The notes under the pieces were generated by a model that worked only from the letters and a program-made list of their open reading frames with translations, had not been told where the DNA came from and searched no databases. From an uncultured Micrococcales bacterium (GTDB lineage: Bacteria > Actinomycetota > Actinomycetes > Actinomycetales > Microbacteriaceae), in NCBI GenBank assembly GCA_903893675.1, contig CAITNA010000043.1, forward strand, positions 1 to 19,294: a DNA stretch of 19,294 nucleotides. The letters are read 5' to 3'. Position 1 is the first letter of the stretch. Each line of letters starts with the position of its first letter. Position numbers and translations under genes: made by a program. Of this stretch, positions 6,894 through 14,779 are shown one piece after another.

Positions 6894-7979
6894 TCAGCCC
6901 TTTTTGCCCTGTCGCAACACGCTCAGCACCAGCTGCAAAAGCCGCTGAGTGCCATCCTTGATGCCAACCGAAGCCGCAGCCTTTGCCATTTCATTCAGCT
7001 GCTTTGCACTCGAGAGCAAAGGAATCAGCTGGCTTGCAACGTATTGCTCGTCGAAGTCTTTGTCGAGCACCATCACACCGCCACCCGCTTTGAGCAGGGC
7101 CTGCAGGTTGAAGCGCTGCTCGCCGTTGCCGACGGCGTAAGGGACATAGACGGCAGGAAGCCCGACAGCCGCAAACTCTGAAACGGTCGATGCGCCAGCG
7201 CGCGAGACAGCAAAATCCGCGGCAGCAATTGCTAGATCCATTCGGTCGCAGTAGGCCAGTCGAACATAACCGCGCTCGGTGATCGGTGTGAGGCCGCTCT
7301 TGCCGCCAACGATGTGAAGAACTTGGATGCCCGCTGCAGCGAGTTTGGTGCGCGAGGCCTCGATGACGTCGTTCAGCTTCTTAGCGCCGAGCGATCCACC
7401 GGTAACCAGTAGCGTCAGGGTGCTTTCATCGAGGCTGAAGTGCTTGCGTGCCTCGGCCTGATTGCGGCGAACCGTGATTGCTTCAATTTCGTGGCGAAGT
7501 GGCATGCCGGTGAGCTGTTCGCGCGCCAGGCCGGTGCCTGCAAAAGCGACCGCAACCACATCGGCAAACTTGGCACCGATCTTGTTGGCGATGCCTGGAA
7601 GTGCGTTGGCTTCGTGAATCACCAGCGGGATTTTCTCGAAACGAGCAGCCAGGTAGGCAGGGGCACTTGCGTATCCGCCAAACCCGACGACGGCCTCAAT
7701 CTTTTCTTTTCGAATCAGAGCCCGCACCTGCGCCACTGCGCGCAGAAACTTAAACGGAAATCCCAGCGCATAGGCCGAAGGTTTGCGCGGGAAAGGCAAC
7801 CGCTCGATTGTTTCGAGACGGTAGCCGCGCGCAGGCACGAGGCCAGACTCGAGCCCCTCGGCGGTGCCAAGTGCGATGACCTTGGCCTGGGCATCCTGGG
7901 CGGTAATGGCATCTGCGAGCGAAAGCAGCGGGTTCACGTGACCGGCCGTGCCGCCACCGGTGAGCAGGTAATTAGTCAT
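6894..7979 (-). CDS. murG: UDP-GlcNAc:lipid I N-acetylglucosaminyltransferase (MurG)
   Basis: MurG is a GT-B membrane-associated transferase that adds GlcNAc to lipid I, making lipid II. The 361-residue protein has GGGTAGHVNP (8-17), VVGFGGYAS (97-105) and HEANALPG (122-129) in the acceptor half. LVTGGSLGAKKLN (191-203) and the donor-binding stretch SRAGASTVSE (259-268) with GNGEQRFN (284-291) are in the second half. The frame stays open upstream to 8210, but that extension runs through ftsW in another frame. The ATG at 7979 overlaps the ftsW stop as ATGA and gives the family-typical MTNYLLTGGGTAGH, so it is the start. Confidence 0.97.
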   Translation of the reverse strand: MTNYLLTGGGTAGHVNPLLSLADAITAQDAQAKVIALGTAEGLESGLVPARGYRLETIERLPFPRKPSAYALGFPFKFLRAVAQVRALIRKEKIEAVVGFGGYASAPAYLAARFEKIPLVIHEANALPGIANKIGAKFADVVAVAFAGTGLAREQLTGMPLRHEIEAITVRRNQAEARKHFSLDESTLTLLVTGGSLGAKKLNDVIEASRTKLAAAGIQVLHIVGGKSGLTPITERGYVRLAYCDRMDLAIAAADFAVSRAGASTVSEFAAVGLPAVYVPYAVGNGEQRFNLQALLKAGGGVMVLDKDFDEQYVASQLIPLLSSAKQLNEMAKAAASVGIKDGTQRLLQLVLSVLRQGKKG

Positions 7980-9310
7980 CGGCGGCGCCCAACACGCTTG
8001 CGAGGAGCAAGGTCCATGCCCGAGTTGTGGCGTTCGATTGAAAGCACTACTCCGATTGCTATCAGGTTGGCGAGCAGCGATGAACCACCCGATGAAATCA
8101 TCGGCAGCGGAACACCCAGAACCGGCAGCATGCTCAGCACAACCGCGATGTTCACCATCGCCTGGAACGTGATCCACGCCATCACGCCACCGACGGCGAG
8201 ACGTGCCCAAAGTTCATGAGTGCGACCAAGGATGCGGAACATTGTCAGCGCAAGTGCAACAAAGAGACCGATGACAACAGCTGCCCCGACCAGGCCGAAC
8301 TCTTCACCGATGACGGCGAAGATGTAGTCGTTATCGACTTCGGGAATCCAAGACCACTTCAAGGTCGATTTGCCAAAACCAACGCCAGTGAACCCGCCAG
8401 CTGCAAGTGCCCAAATTCCGTGTTTCGACTGCCAGTTGATGTCGTTGGGGTCAGGAGCATTGGGATTCAACCAGGCCATAGTTCTGGCCACACGCGACGG
8501 ACCGATCATTAGACCGATAGCGCCAAGCACACCTGCAAGCAGGACCACACGGCTCAGGTAGTAAGAGTTCAGTCCGGCCATCGCAACGACGACGATGAGA
8601 ATGATTGCCATGATGATGACGGTTCCCATGTCTTTTCCGCCGGCAACCATAGCCATTCCAAGCAGAGACATTCGCACAGCTGGCCACCAGTTGTGTTTCA
8701 AGCCGCGCTCATGAAGCACAGGAGCTTGCTTCTCAAGCAGAAGTGCCAGGTTCAGAATTAGGGCGATCTTTAGAAACTCACTCGGCTGAATCTGCCCAAT
8801 GAGCGGAATTTTGATCCAGCTTCGGTTTCCATTCACGTTCACACCGATTACAAACGTGAGTGCTTGCAGGATTAGGGCGAAAAGAGTCAGTGGCGCGGCA
8901 ATTCGCTCAAGCAAGTCGTGCGAAGTTCGCGAGAACAGTGCCATCAGAACAAGCCCTGCTACGGCGATTCCAGCCTGACGGCCAACCGTTGCGAATGGGC
9001 TCGCGCCAGCACTCAGATCGGTGACATAAGAAGCGTCAAGCACCATAACCAAACCAATGCCGACAAGGGCCAGCGTGATTGAAAGCAGCAGTCGAAACTC
9101 AAAGCTTTGGCCGCGGAAAGTGGTGCTAACGAACCCATCTGCCCCAGAGCGCAGGCGGCCAAGGTCGGCCTTCAGCCCGCCTGAGCGGCTGGCACCGCGA
9201 GTTGCGGTGCGTGTCGCTGGTCGCCCAGCATGACCGGCAATGCCCTTAGCTGGTGCATTGCGAAGCGGGCGACGCGCGCCACGCTGGTGAGGCTGATTCT
9301 TGCCGCGCAT
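7976..9310 (-). CDS. ftsW: FtsW, septal SEDS peptidoglycan glycosyltransferase
   Basis: FtsW polymerises lipid II into septal glycan together with its partner transpeptidase FtsI. After a strongly basic, Gly/Ala/Arg-rich cytoplasmic tail (about residues 1-68), about ten membrane helices follow. SEDS landmarks are IQPSEFLKIA (174-183), GKDMGT (225-230), GVGFGKS (309-315), PEVDNDYIFAVIGEEFG (323-339) and PLPMISSGGSS (401-411). D328 in the NDYIF motif aligns with the conserved catalytic Asp of SEDS enzymes. The ATG at 9310 shares a base with the murD stop (TAATG) and the 3' end overlaps murG by ATGA. The place between murD and murG supports FtsW rather than RodA. Confidence 0.96.
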   Translation of the reverse strand: MRGKNQPHQRGARRPLRNAPAKGIAGHAGRPATRTATRGASRSGGLKADLGRLRSGADGFVSTTFRGQSFEFRLLLSITLALVGIGLVMVLDASYVTDLSAGASPFATVGRQAGIAVAGLVLMALFSRTSHDLLERIAAPLTLFALILQALTFVIGVNVNGNRSWIKIPLIGQIQPSEFLKIALILNLALLLEKQAPVLHERGLKHNWWPAVRMSLLGMAMVAGGKDMGTVIIMAIILIVVVAMAGLNSYYLSRVVLLAGVLGAIGLMIGPSRVARTMAWLNPNAPDPNDINWQSKHGIWALAAGGFTGVGFGKSTLKWSWIPEVDNDYIFAVIGEEFGLVGAAVVIGLFVALALTMFRILGRTHELWARLAVGGVMAWITFQAMVNIAVVLSMLPVLGVPLPMISSGGSSLLANLIAIGVVLSIERHNSGMDLAPRKRVGRRR

Positions 9311-10755
9311 TAGCCAAGCACCGCCTTTGCAAACTGATTGCCGCGATCGGCGTAATCCTTGAACTGGTCCATTGAGGCGGCCGCCGGGGCAAGCAGCACG
9401 ATGTCACCCGCAACAGCAATCTGCTTGGCCTTAGCAACCGCGTTTTCCATAACAGCCGGACCGTCTTCGATATCAAAAATCTGAATCTGCGGTGCATGCA
9501 GCTTCAGCGCTTCGTGAACCAAATCGCGTTCCTTGCCAATCACGATGGCTGCCTTGATGCGTGCGGCGTGCTCGGCTACCAGAGGTGCGATGTCTACGCC
9601 TTTGAGAAGGCCGCCGACAATCCAAATCACATTCTCGAAAGCTTCTAATGATGCCGAAGCCGCATGAGCATTGGTTGCCTTCGAGTCGTCGAAATAAATT
9701 ACGTCGTCAATTCGCGCAACAAACTCGATGCGGTGCTTGTCGAGCTTAAATTCACGGATGGCCGCACGAATGTCATCGGCCTCTACCCCACAGGCTCGCG
9801 CAATCGCAACGGCTGCCGCAACATTGGCAAGCAGGTGCGGAGTAACCACGCCAATCTGTGCGATGTCATCGAGGTGCGCAAGTTCAGGAACTTCTTTGGC
9901 GCGATATGGAGCGAACCCGCGATCAATCAGCGAACCCTCGATGTAGCCGACCTTGAGATCCATCGGCACGCCACGGGTGAAACCAACAGCGAGAACATCT
10001 TCAGATTCCACATCAGCGTTTTGGGCAAGAACCGCGGTTCGTTCATCCTCGGCGTTGTAAATAATCGCGCGAGTTGCACCCTCGAAGACTTTGCCCTTGG
10101 CTGCAATGTATGCATCAAAGTCGCCGTGCCAGTCGATGTGGTCTTCTGCGATGTTCAGGATTGCGGCCACCATCGGCGAAATTCGATTTAGGTAGTGCAG
10201 CTGGAAGCTAGAAATCTCGACAACTAAGAAGTCGAAGCCATCGGGGTTTCGAATCGCGTCGAGCACAGGAAGCCCGATGTTGCCGCAGGCGATTGCACGC
10301 TTGCCCGCCTTGACCAAGATTGACTCAACCAGCTGGGTCGTCGTGGTTTTGCCGTTCGTGCCAGTGATCATGATCCACTCGGCCGGCTTGACCTTGTCGC
10401 GAAGGCGCCAGGCCAGTTCGATATCTCCCCAGTATGGAACTGCCGCCGAATCAAGGAACTGCACGAACGGGCTGGTCGGCTTGACTCCCGGCGAAACAAT
10501 CACCAGGTCAGGCGCAAATTCGCGAGCCGCCTGCTGCTGTTCATGCTGGCTCAGGCCGGCACGGGCCTCGATGCCGAGCACATCGAGCAGATCTGCGTGC
10601 TGTGGGTCAATTGAGTCGGCAAGCACCAGCAGCTTGCAGCCAAGTTCGGCCAGGGTGTCGGCAACCGAAAAGCCGGACACACCCAGCCCATAGACAAGCA
10701 CCCGGAGGTCTTTCCATTCCGAGTGCCAGCTGTTTAGACGACTTAGGTCTCGCAT
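9310..10755 (-). CDS. murD: UDP-MurNAc-L-alanine--D-glutamate ligase
   Basis: MurD adds D-glutamate to UDP-MurNAc-L-Ala with ATP. The 481-residue protein has the N-terminal Rossmann-like domain with VLVYGLGVSGFSVA (19-32). The ATP-binding domain carries P-loop TGTNGKTTTT (131-140) and later NIAEDHIDWHGD. The C-terminal domain contains KHRIEFV and FDDSKATN, where the family conserves Lys, Ser and Asn for substrate binding. The ATG at 10755 follows the mraY TAA without a gap, and the stop overlaps the ftsW start by one base. Length is slightly above the E. coli enzyme but usual for actinobacteria. Confidence 0.97.
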   Translation of the reverse strand: MRDLSRLNSWHSEWKDLRVLVYGLGVSGFSVADTLAELGCKLLVLADSIDPQHADLLDVLGIEARAGLSQHEQQQAAREFAPDLVIVSPGVKPTSPFVQFLDSAAVPYWGDIELAWRLRDKVKPAEWIMITGTNGKTTTTQLVESILVKAGKRAIACGNIGLPVLDAIRNPDGFDFLVVEISSFQLHYLNRISPMVAAILNIAEDHIDWHGDFDAYIAAKGKVFEGATRAIIYNAEDERTAVLAQNADVESEDVLAVGFTRGVPMDLKVGYIEGSLIDRGFAPYRAKEVPELAHLDDIAQIGVVTPHLLANVAAAVAIARACGVEADDIRAAIREFKLDKHRIEFVARIDDVIYFDDSKATNAHAASASLEAFENVIWIVGGLLKGVDIAPLVAEHAARIKAAIVIGKERDLVHEALKLHAPQIQIFDIEDGPAVMENAVAKAKQIAVAGDIVLLAPAAASMDQFKDYADRGNQFAKAVLG

Positions 10756-11859
10756 TTACGAGCCGTAGGTCCACTCGATGTAGAACAGTCCAATTCCCAA
10801 AAGCACGCAAAGACCAGCAACCACCCAGAAGCGAACCACGATGGTGATCTCTTGCCAACCCTTGAGTTCGAAGTGGTGATGCAGCGGGCTCATCAAGAAC
10901 ACGCGACGACCAGTGCCGGTGCGCCACTTGGTGATCTTGAAGAAGATTCGCTGAATGATGACTGAGCCGGTGAGAATCACATACAAGCCACCGAGGATGA
11001 CCAACAGCAGTTCGGTGTGAGTCAAAATGCCGAGTGCCGCAAAGACGCCACCGAGAGCGAGCGAGCCGGTGTCGCCCATATAGATCTTTGCTGGCGAGGT
11101 GTTCCACCAGAGGAAGCCACCCAGCGCGCCAACGACCGACGATGCGACGACCATCAAGTCGAGCGGGTCTCGCGTGGTGTAGCAAGAAGCTGCCTGAGTC
11201 AGCATGGTTCCGCAGGTCTGGTGCAACTGCCAGAAGCAAATCACGGCGAACGCGCCAATCGACATGATGCTTGCTCCGGTGGCAAGTCCATCCAAGCCGT
11301 CTGTGATGTTCACCGCGTTCGAGGTAGCTGCAACCAAGAAGTAAATCCAGATCACAAACAGCACGATGCCGATTGTTGGGCCGAACGCATACAAGTCGAT
11401 GTTGGTATCGCGGAACAGCGAGATCTTCGTCGACGCCGGGCTTGCGACGCCATTGCCGCCAAACTGCAATGAAAGAAGCGAGAAGACCACGGCAACCAAG
11501 CCCTGGCCAAGAATCTTTTGCCATCCGGTGAGGCCAAGACTGCGGTGCTTGTGGGTCTTGATGTAATCATCCGCAAAACCAACAAGGCCCAGGCCGACCA
11601 TCATGAACAATGCAAGCAAAGCTGAAATCGTCGGAGTCTCGAAGTTTGCGATCTTGCCAAAGAAATAGCCAACCAGGGTTGCGGTGATGATCACAACGCC
11701 ACCCATGGTCGGAGTGCCGTGCTTCACCTGATGTGACTGCGGGCCATCCTCACGGATGTACTGCCCCCACTGCAGGCGGCGGAAAAGCCAGATGAAGGCC
11801 GGAGTTACAAACAATGTGATGGCCATGGAGATACCTCCGGCAAGCAGCACCGCTCTCAT
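10756..11859 (-). CDS. mraY: Phospho-MurNAc-pentapeptide transferase (MraY)
   Basis: MraY transfers phospho-MurNAc-pentapeptide from UDP to undecaprenyl phosphate, making lipid I in the membrane. The 367-residue protein has about ten hydrophobic helices and the family signatures: HGTPTMGG (47-54), FADDYIK (95-101) with the DD pair, NITDGLDGLA (184-193), MGDTGSLALG (261-270) and SPLHHHFE (324-331). The Asp residues at 97, 98, 187, 190 and 263 and the His cluster form the Mg-dependent active site. The ATG at 11859 overlaps the murF stop as ATGA and the TAA abuts murD, so it sits in the coupled core. Confidence 0.97.
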   Translation of the reverse strand: MRAVLLAGGISMAITLFVTPAFIWLFRRLQWGQYIREDGPQSHQVKHGTPTMGGVVIITATLVGYFFGKIANFETPTISALLALFMMVGLGLVGFADDYIKTHKHRSLGLTGWQKILGQGLVAVVFSLLSLQFGGNGVASPASTKISLFRDTNIDLYAFGPTIGIVLFVIWIYFLVAATSNAVNITDGLDGLATGASIMSIGAFAVICFWQLHQTCGTMLTQAASCYTTRDPLDLMVVASSVVGALGGFLWWNTSPAKIYMGDTGSLALGGVFAALGILTHTELLLVILGGLYVILTGSVIIQRIFFKITKWRTGTGRRVFLMSPLHHHFELKGWQEITIVVRFWVVAGLCVLLGIGLFYIEWTYGS

Positions 11860-13247
11860 GACTCAACCTCCGCAAGGGCATCGCCGAGGAATCTCAGCTC
11901 TGCAGACTTAGACGACTTGACCAAGACCACGTCGCCAGAACCAAGCAAACCACGAAGATGCTCTACTGCCTCGGAAATCGAGTCGAAGTATTTGCTCTCG
12001 CCGTCCCACGAGCCCTCTTGGCTAGCGCCCATGTGAATCAACTTGGCGCCTTTGCCGACCACGATGACCTGGTCGATATTCAAGCGAACTGCCGTGCGAC
12101 CGATGTAGTCGTGCTGCTCTGCCGAGAACTCGCCCAGCTCTGCCATCTCGCCCATAACCGCAATCGTTCGGTGGCCCTGGCGGCCAATGGTGGCAAGGGT
12201 TTGCAGCGCCGCGCGCATCGAATCTGGGCTGGCGTTGTACGCGTCGTTGATCACAATGGAGCCGTGTGGCCCTTCTAACACCTGCATGCGCCAGCGTTCG
12301 GCAAGTGGCATCGCCTCGAGCGCAGATACGGCAACCGGGATGTCCAGCCCAAGCACCTTGGCAACCGAAATTGTCGCCAACGCATTCATCACCTGGTGTT
12401 CGCCGAGGATCTGCAGTGTGACGTTCTGCAACTTGTGACCGTCGATGAGCAAATCGAAACTGGTTCCGGCTAGAGCAATCTTGATGTTCTCGGCGCGAAC
12501 CGCGGCAGAGTCGTCAAGGCCGAACCAAGCGATCTCGCCTGCAGCAAAATCGGCCATGCGTCGAACGTATTCATCATCTGCGTTGAAAACGAAGTGCGCA
12601 CCAGCGGCGTGACGAACCAATTCAGACTTGATAGCGAAAGTGCTTTCGATTCCGCCGAATTCGCCAACGTGAGCCAGGCCAACCTTGAGCTCAACAGCAA
12701 CGTCTGGGTTGCACATCCTGGTTAAGTATTCGATGCTGCCCGGGCCACCCGCACCGAGTTCGGCGACCAAATAGTCGGTCTGCTCGTCGGCGAGCAACAT
12801 CGAGATCGGCGCACCGACCTCATTGTTGTATGACTCGATTGGCGCAACGGTGTTGCCAACCTTGGAGAGCACCGCACGCAACATGTTCTTGGTCGAAGTC
12901 TTGCCGTTCGAACCGGTGATTCCGATTACTTTCAAACGACCGGCCGCGTGCAATTTGGCGACCACTGCCTCGGCTAGCTTGCCAAGCGCGACAACTGCGT
13001 CGCCAACCAGAATCTGAGGCAGCGGCGAGTCGACGCGGCGCTCGACAATTGCAGCAACCGCCCCTGCGTGCTTTGCCGCAGCTACGAATTCGTGCCCATC
13101 GGTTACCTCGCCTGGCTTCGCGATGAATAGCGAGCCAGCCGACACCAGGCGTGAATCGGTTTCGACCGAGCCGGTGACGAGAACATCGTCGCCGAGCAGC
13201 TCACCCTCGACGATGCTCGCGATTTCAGAGAGCGCTAAGCGAATCAT
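11856..13247 (-). CDS. murF: UDP-MurNAc-tripeptide--D-alanyl-D-alanine ligase
   Basis: MurF adds the D-Ala-D-Ala dipeptide to complete the UDP-MurNAc-pentapeptide. The 463-residue protein shows the MurF-type N-terminal domain (MIRLALSEIASIVEG, then TDSRLVSAGSLFIA). The ATPase domain has P-loop GITGSNGKTSTKN (109-121), and NDAYNASPDSM lies in the C-terminal half, a typical MurF motif. The reading frame stays open upstream to 13352, but that part belongs to murE in another frame. The ATG at 13247 overlaps the murE TGA as ATGA and is the start. The 3' end overlaps mraY in the same way. Confidence 0.96.
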   Translation of the reverse strand: MIRLALSEIASIVEGELLGDDVLVTGSVETDSRLVSAGSLFIAKPGEVTDGHEFVAAAKHAGAVAAIVERRVDSPLPQILVGDAVVALGKLAEAVVAKLHAAGRLKVIGITGSNGKTSTKNMLRAVLSKVGNTVAPIESYNNEVGAPISMLLADEQTDYLVAELGAGGPGSIEYLTRMCNPDVAVELKVGLAHVGEFGGIESTFAIKSELVRHAAGAHFVFNADDEYVRRMADFAAGEIAWFGLDDSAAVRAENIKIALAGTSFDLLIDGHKLQNVTLQILGEHQVMNALATISVAKVLGLDIPVAVSALEAMPLAERWRMQVLEGPHGSIVINDAYNASPDSMRAALQTLATIGRQGHRTIAVMGEMAELGEFSAEQHDYIGRTAVRLNIDQVIVVGKGAKLIHMGASQEGSWDGESKYFDSISEAVEHLRGLLGSGDVVLVKSSKSAELRFLGDALAEVES

Positions 13248-14779
13248 GACCAACCAGCCTCGCGAAGCGCATCCCTGGCTTCTTGGCGAGCCGAATAAAC
13301 GGTTCGAACACCGCGAATGTCTCGATAATCCTGGTGGCCGGGGCCAGCCCAAAGAATCGAGTCACCTTCACCTGCAAGCCCAACGGCCACGCGAATCGCG
13401 GCCTCGGGCGGGCTGACCTCGTGAATCTCGAGCTCTGGCCTAGCCTCGCGAGCGGCGGCGACCAAAGTTGCTCGAATCGAAGCTGGGTCTTCAAAACGCG
13501 GATGGTGGTCGGTGATGACGAGCAGGTCGCACCCTTCGGCCGAAACCCTTGCCATGTCAGGTCGCTTCGTTGCGTCGCGATCGCCATCGGCACCGAACAA
13601 CATGATGACCTTGCCCGAAGTAACACTTCTCACCGCGGCAAGCGTGTTCAAGAAGGCATCTGGTGAGTGACCGAAGTCAACGAAAACGTTTGGTCCGCGG
13701 TTTCCGGAAACTAGTTCAGTGCGGCCAGGCATGTAGACATCTACCCCGCCTGAAATCGCTTCAGCAATTTCAGTGAAAGCGAATCCGGCTTCAACGAGCA
13801 TGGCGATTGCGAGCCCGGCGTTGTATGCCATGTGCGCGCCGATGATAGGAATTCGAGAAGTCAGCGTCTGACCACTGCGTGAGCGCACCTTGAACTCGGT
13901 GAACGCTGGAGTCTGCTTCAAAACTTCAACGTGATAGTCGGCATCGACGTCATCCAAGTGCGTAATCGTGACAACCGGAATCTCGCTGCGCTCGACAAGA
14001 CGCTGACCATAAGTAGTGTCTAGGCAAACTACGCCGCGACTCGCGTGCTCCTTTTTGAAAAGCAGAGCCTTAGCGCCGAAGTAGTTTTCCATGTTGCCGT
14101 AGTCATCGAGGTGATCGTGACTAAGGTTGGTGAATCCGACCACGTCGAAGTGCAGGCCGTCTACGCGCTTTTGTGTCATTGCCTGTGCCGAAACTTCAAT
14201 CGCAACCGCACTGACCAACTTTTCTCGCATTCGTGCAATCAGCGCGTGCATCTCGGTTGATTCAGGTGTAGTCAATCGGCTGACGATAACTTCGCCCGCG
14301 ATGTGACGCTCTGCTGTCGAAGTGAGCCCGGTTACGCGACCAAGTTGACGCAGCATCGCTTCGAGCAAATAGGTGGTTGAAGTTTTTCCGTTGGTTCCTG
14401 TGGTGCCGAAAAGCAGCGGCATGTTGCCCTCGGTGTTGCCGTAGACAAACGCGGCCAAGGCTCCTAGATGTTGCCTCGGGTTTTCCAGGATGGCAATTGG
14501 CAGATCAGCAGAAATCAACTCTGCGCCAGCCGCATCGGTGACAATCGCCACCGCGCCAAGCTCGACTGCCTTTTCTGCGAAGTTTGCGCCGTGAGTCTTC
14601 AACCCGGGCATGGCAACGAACAAATCGCCAGCCCTCAGGTCTGCAGTGTTCATGCTGATTCCGGTGAGCGAAGCCTCGCCGCCATGCGCTTGCTCGAGAC
14701 TGAAGTGACGAACCATCACCGAGAACTGAACTGGCGCTGCGTGCTCCGGTCGCAGAATTGGCGGAATCGACTCTTTCAT
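13244..14779 (-). CDS. murE: UDP-MurNAc-dipeptide ligase adding the third residue (MurE)
   Basis: MurE adds the position-3 amino acid, usually a diamino acid, to UDP-MurNAc-L-Ala-D-Glu. The protein (511 aa) has the N-terminal fold with MNTADLRAGDLFVAMPG (43-59), P-loop GTTGTNGKTST (125-135) and GFTNLSHDHLDDYG (215-228). The DNPR motif that binds meso-diaminopimelate reads HHPR (425-428), and the usual AGKGHE reads AGPGHQ (478-483). E. coli residues N414 and E468, which contact mDAP, are thus both changed, so the substrate is probably not mDAP. The ATG at 14779 shares a base with the ftsI stop (TAATG). A GTG at 14788 would add three residues and cannot be excluded. The stop overlaps murF by ATGA. 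Confidence 0.96.
   Translation of the reverse strand: MKESIPPILRPEHAAPVQFSVMVRHFSLEQAHGGEASLTGISMNTADLRAGDLFVAMPGLKTHGANFAEKAVELGAVAIVTDAAGAELISADLPIAILENPRQHLGALAAFVYGNTEGNMPLLFGTTGTNGKTSTTYLLEAMLRQLGRVTGLTSTAERHIAGEVIVSRLTTPESTEMHALIARMREKLVSAVAIEVSAQAMTQKRVDGLHFDVVGFTNLSHDHLDDYGNMENYFGAKALLFKKEHASRGVVCLDTTYGQRLVERSEIPVVTITHLDDVDADYHVEVLKQTPAFTEFKVRSRSGQTLTSRIPIIGAHMAYNAGLAIAMLVEAGFAFTEIAEAISGGVDVYMPGRTELVSGNRGPNVFVDFGHSPDAFLNTLAAVRSVTSGKVIMLFGADGDRDATKRPDMARVSAEGCDLLVITDHHPRFEDPASIRATLVAAAREARPELEIHEVSPPEAAIRVAVGLAGEGDSILWAGPGHQDYRDIRGVRTVYSARQEARDALREAGWS

Noticed and set aside
6889..6905. AGGGCT-C-AGCCCT followed by TTTTT on the plus strand, resembling a terminator.
   Set aside because: The usable stem is about 4 bp once a loop is allowed, the T-run is on the strand opposite to all genes, and it overlaps the murG stop inside a coupled operon.
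7980..8210. Upstream in-frame extension of murG to 8210.
   Set aside because: It runs through ftsW in another frame; the ATG at 7979 gives the family-typical start and an ATGA overlap.
7440..8219. Long plus-strand open frame (259 codons) opposite murG and ftsW.
   Set aside because: It lies antisense to two clear genes, has no family resemblance, and open antisense frames are common at this base composition.
10607..11524. Minus-strand open frame of 305 codons overlapping mraY.
   Set aside because: It is an alternative frame of mraY and murD with a Trp/Arg/His-rich, non-protein-like composition; mraY has every family motif.
13248..13352. Upstream in-frame extension of murF to 13352.
   Set aside because: It overlaps the 3' end of murE; the ATG at 13247 overlaps the murE stop as ATGA and gives the normal MurF start.
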